From Ophiostoma sp. CBS 140.51 (lineage: Eukaryota; Ascomycota; Sordariomycetes; Ophiostomatales; Ophiostomataceae), in the NCBI GenBank assembly GCA_029298735.1, contig JANSLP010000567.1, positions 1-11,104 of the forward strand: DNA of 11,104 bases. Reading direction: 5' to 3'. Shown here one piece after another: positions 7,381 through 11,104 of the stretch; position 1 is the first letter of the stretch, and each line of letters opens with the position of its first letter. The translations under genes and the position numbers were made by a program. Under the pieces are notes generated by a model. It was not told the DNA's origin. It saw only the letters and a program-made list of their open reading frames with translations, and made no database searches.

Positions 7381-10300
7381 ATGATGGCACAACAGGTGCC
7401 TCATCAGATCGATCGGAAGCGAGTCAAGGTCTACGAGCTCCGTAACAATGACTGGTTCGACCGCGGCACCGGCTTCTGCTCCTCGACCTATATCACTGTA
7501 TGTGCCGCCAAAGTGCTGCCGAGATTCGGATGGTGCCGGCCGCACGCGACCGTGCGGCCGGCCATCGACAACATACAAACCACAAATACTGACAATCACT
7601 TTCTTTAGACCGATGAAGGCGAGGTGAGAGAACCGCGCATCGTCGTCGAATCCGAAGACGCGCCCGACCGGTTGCTGCTCGACACGCGCATCCACCACGA
7701 AGATGGCTTCCAGAGACAGCAGGGTATGTTGCCCGTCCACTACTTTTCTCCTTCTTCTTTACTTGAGATATGACTCGGCCAAGGCAAGCGAGGGGATAGT
7801 TGCTAACGTTGAATGTGACTGTAGACACGCTTATCGTCTGGACGGAGCCGACCACCGGCCTGGACATGGCCCTCAGTTTTCAGGAGGCTGAGGGCTGTCT
7901 AATGATTTGGTATGTTGCACAAGACGCACGAGAGCGGCAGAGAACAACAGCTAACAAGGCCCAGGAACTTCATAAGTGAAGTCCAGCAGTCTATTGCCGC
8001 ACCGCTCGGCGAAGACGCCATGTCCGACGAAGGCCCTATCGACATTCCTGCGACCATCACACTCCCACCGGCCGAGCTGGCCAACCTCGAAAACATCGAG
8101 ACCAACATGCGCATAATGAGCACAACACCCGGCGGTCGCGACGCTCTGTCCCGATGCATCATCTCCGACGAATACATCCACAAGCTCGTCCCCCTTGTGG
8201 AAATAGCCGAAGAGCTCGAGAGCCTTGCCGACCTCCACCATCTCTGCAACATTGTCAAGATTATTCTCCTCATGAACGACACCACGATCATTGAATACGC
8301 GTTATCTGACGGCTGCTTCATGGGCGTGGTCGGTGCCCTCGAGTACGACCCTGACTTCCCGAGCCACAAGGCCAACCACCGCGAATGGTTATCAAAAGGC
8401 CGCTTTATGGAGGTCGTGCCCATTGTCGACGAGAAGATCCGCCTCAAGATCCACCAGACATACCGCCTGCAATACCTCAAGGACGTGGTACTGGCGCGCA
8501 TCCTCGACGACCCGACCTTTTCCGTTCTCAACTCGCTCATCTTCTTCAACCAGGTTGATATCCTCCAGCACCTCCAGGGCAGCCCGAACTTCCTTAACGA
8601 GCTCTTTGGCATCTTCTCCGACCCCGCCGAAAAGATTACACGAAAGAAGCAGGCCGTCTTCTTCATCCAGCATTGCTGCGGCATCATCAAAACGATCCAG
8701 CCAACGGCCCGCATGTCGCTCTATGCTAACTTCTTGTCGCACGGCCTGCTGCTCGTCCTCAACTTTGGTCTGCGCAGCCCAGACGTCAAAGTGCGCATCG
8801 GCGCGACCGACATCCTGGTCTCTATGATCGACCACGACCCGCAAATGGTACGCCAGACCATCTACCGCCAGATGCACGACGACCAGGTGCAAATAACCGA
8901 CACCCTTGTGGACCTGCTCCACGTCGAAGTCGACCTGGGCATCAAGTCGCAAATCTGCGACGCGCTCCGGGTGCTGCTGGATCCCGTCCCGATCCAGGTC
9001 ACCGTCGAGAGCAATGTGAACGGCAGCAACGGCAAGGAGCCGCAGGTGACACGGAGGCTCCAGGCCGACCCCCAGCAGGAGCTGTTCCTGAGCCACTTTT
9101 ACGAGCACACCGCCGTACGGCTGTTCAAGCCACTGCTAGACCTTGAGAATAAGACGGAACTGGATTTCACTGTTCTCAAGGAGAGCGTCTTTATTTACCT
9201 CTACGACATTATCATCTACTTTGTCCGGGCTCATCACCACCGGTGCAAATTCTTCATGATGCAGCACAACATCGCCCACCGCTTTGTGCAGCTGCTCGGG
9301 AGCCCCGTGAAGCACCTCCAGCTCACGTCCCTCCGTTTTCTACGCCAGCTCGTCGCCACGCGTGACGAATTCTATACACGCCACATTATCGAGAAGCGGC
9401 TAATCGAGGCCGTCTTTGATTTGTTGGACCGGTGCCTGCCACGCGACAACCTCGTCTGCTCGGCGTGCCTGGACTTTTTCGACTTTTTCGTTAAGGAGGA
9501 CGTCGTTGAGCTCACCAAGCACCTGGTCACCTCCTACAAGGACCGCATCGAGAAGCTGAGCTACCTCCCCACCTTCAACGACCTGTTGACGGGCCGATAC
9601 CCGCAACTTACCCCGCAGCACCCGCACCAGGCCGTCCTGGGTAGCAATGGCCACCTCGCCAGCCAACAGCAGCTGGCTTCGAACAACGAAGAAGACGGCG
9701 ACATCCCCGGCGCACCCCGACCCACCAACGGCGCCCACACGTCGGAACTCGACACCATCGGCATGGACCCCGAAGAGGAGGCCTACTGGAACGGCGAGGA
9801 CGACGACGACGAGCTGCACAACACACTGGGCTCGCCCAACGACGAACAGGCCAACGGCGGCGGTGGCAGCGGCGACTCGTCAGTTCTTAAGCAGCTCGTG
9901 GACTACCCGTCAGACGAAGAGGTGGACGAGACCAGTGGCGGCGAGGGCAGTAGCGACCCGATCGAGCCCGAAGCGGTCGATGTGCCTGCTGCGGGCAAGA
10001 ACAACTCCAAACCAGACGTGCCTGTTGAAGACGCCGACGCTGAGGCAGATGCCGAAGCCAATGAGAGCAACTCTGACTCGGAAAACGTCGCGCCGCCTGC
10101 TGTCAAGAGTGTCTCTTCAACAATGCCAACAACAACAGCCCTCAATGGCCCGCCACCAGAGCGGGTATCCGAAAAGCGTCGCCGTGAAGAAGACGAGGAA
10201 GACGATCTCGCAAAGACGATGCTGCAAAACCAGAACAAGCGCCGTAACAGCCGGTCCAACTCGCTCACCTCCTCCAACGTGTCCGTCCTCAGTAAGATGA

Positions 10301-10461
10301 GCACGGGTGTTAACGTCAATGGAAATGGGAAGAGTAACAATACCGACTCCGCAAACGGTGACGCCAATGGCAAGAAGATCTCGATCAACATTACAACACC
10401 GACCATCCAGGCACTGGCCACCGAGGCTACAGGCCCAGGCTCGGGTGACGACATGGCATGA
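7381..10461 (+). CDS. psy2: PP4 regulatory subunit 3 (Psy2/SMEK family)
   Basis: Four exons (7381-7497, 7609-7723, 7825-7909, 7965-10461) join to 2814 nt, 937 residues. All introns (111, 101 and 55 nt) start GTATGT. The ATGs at 7381 and 7384 are adjacent; the second has the better context (A at -3, G at +4), so the protein may begin MAQQVP. Residues about 11-115 are the EVH1/PH-like domain (RKRVKVYELRNNDWFDRGTG, then TLIVWTEPTTGLDMALSFQE), which in this family binds FxxP motifs in substrates. From about 139 comes the SMK-1 domain and armadillo-like helical repeats (for example MRIMSTTPGGRDALSRCIIS and IFFNQVDILQHLQ), running to about 680. The rest is disordered and acidic (Asp/Glu/Ser/Asn-rich) with a probable bipartite nuclear signal (EKRRREEDEEDD, NKRRNSRSNS). 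By family knowledge it targets the PP4 catalytic subunit and its R2 partner to nuclear substrates, including phosphorylated H2A and checkpoint proteins during DNA-damage recovery. Confidence 0.96.
7529..7566 (+). repeat. strong GC-rich hairpin inside PSY2 intron 1
   Basis: GCCGGCCGCACG (7535-7546) and CGTGCGGCCGGC (7551-7562) pair perfectly over 12 bp around the tetraloop CGAC. GATG (7529-7532) and CATC (7563-7566) extend the stem by four pairs past a two-base bulge. The structure lies between the donor (7498) and the CTGAC branch-site candidate (about 7589-7593) of the gene's longest intron, so it would shorten the effective distance between them. Confidence 0.9.
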
Positions 10462-10859
10462 AGGAGTTGGACTATTTTCAGCAACGAAGCGATGCGATTT
10501 GTTTTCCATCTGACAAAAAAAGGAAGAAAATGCTGTTATGATCGTCACCAGCAAGCATGATTTCTGAGTCGTGTCACGATTGCCTCTTGGGCGGCGCCTT
10601 TTTTCTATTCTTCGATTGTATTTTATATACCTCTTTTTTACCTAACCTTTCCCTCGACCCGGACCTGAAACAAGTGAGGCTGCTATGTGCGACGCAAAAG
10701 AAACACCCTGACCGACAAAGAGGGTTGCAGAGCCACTGTATGAAGAGAGGGATGGTGGCGGAATAGGATCTTCATGATTTTGATGATTTTTGGGAGAAGG
10801 AAAACCGTATGAGGAGGTCACGAAAGTGAAAGGCTGTTGACGTCGAAGCTTTTGTGATG
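10462..10859 (+). other. 3' flank of PSY2
   Basis: No gene seen. The stretch after the TGA contains A-rich and T-rich segments suited to 3' end processing (for example the A run near 10515 and the TATATAC segment near 10625) but no clear AATAAA. A TGACGTCG CRE-like core lies near 10838-10845 and could belong to the promoter of the next gene. Confidence 0.4.
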
Positions 10860-11104
10860 AAAAACCTGGCGTTTCTGAAACGAAAAACCTCTCTTATTGG
10901 TTTTCTTCGTTCTCTTGTGTTCTTTTATTATATACTTATATCCTAGGTTTCTTCCTTTTTGATATTGCGGGTTTACAAACAACGGCGCCCTCTGGGTTGG
11001 TTCGATTTCCAGAACAATTCTTTTCCCGTTCTCCTTGTTCCTTTATTTGCCTCATCTTCGTCAACATTGTTCCCCTTCGCTTCCCATTTTCTTTGCCGGC
11101 CCCC
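10860..11104 (+). promoter_or_regulatory. probable promoter/leader of a gene beyond the right edge
   Basis: A TATA-like TTATTATATACTTATA lies at about 10926-10940. The sequence then becomes C/T-rich, especially 11018-11100, and no ATG occurs on the + strand from about 10860 to the end. The same pattern precedes PSY2, so a + strand gene probably starts past 11104. No coding part of it is visible. Confidence 0.4.

Noticed and set aside
8392..9108. 238-codon antisense frame within PSY2 (also 7899-8714 on the - strand)
   Set aside because: It lies opposite well-conserved SMK-1/armadillo coding sequence and arises from codon bias of the real gene.
10990..11020. TpsiC-like GGTTCGATTTCC suggesting a tRNA
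   Set aside because: The flanking bases do not form a T-arm stem and no cloverleaf can be built upstream.

Overview
The window looks like nuclear DNA of a filamentous ascomycete (Pezizomycotina, probably Sordariomycetes). All three genes are split by short introns (50-111 nt) with GT...AG ends and CTAAC-type branch points. Two of the families are typical of that group (a 14-helix DHA-type MFS exporter and a Zn(II)2Cys6 regulator), and the third has the fungal form of a conserved PP4 subunit. No bacterial-type operon, rRNA, tRNA or CRISPR was seen.

Layout: 1-578 is upstream sequence. It holds a compact cluster of inverted CGGACGGT repeats (about 187-364) that may be a 212-bp MITE-like element with an 8-bp flanking duplication, followed by an AT-rich promoter. 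579-2438 (+) is an MFS exporter in five exons. 2582-5004 (-) is a Zn(II)2Cys6 transcription factor in five exons, with a complete zinc cluster that appears only once the first intron is removed. These two genes are tail-to-tail, 143 bp apart. 5005-5679 has no gene I can support. 5680-7380 is a pyrimidine-rich promoter/leader with no ATG on the + strand. 7381-10461 (+) is the PP4 regulatory subunit 3 gene (Psy2/SMEK family) in four exons. 10462-11104 is its 3' flank, then what looks like the promoter of another + strand gene beyond the edge.

How the genes may work together: an MFS exporter beside a Zn(II)2Cys6 regulator is a common fungal arrangement for drug or metabolite efflux, and the CGG array upstream of the exporter is a plausible binding site for such a regulator. 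That link is inference. PSY2 is a housekeeping gene for phosphatase targeting and probably unrelated to the pair.

I found no clearly new multi-gene system. The observations most worth checking are the 1.7-kb ATG-free leader of PSY2 with a coding-like, possibly CUG-started N-terminal extension, the strong hairpin in PSY2 intron 1, the repeat cluster upstream of the exporter, and an upstream ORF whose stop overlaps the exporter's start codon.
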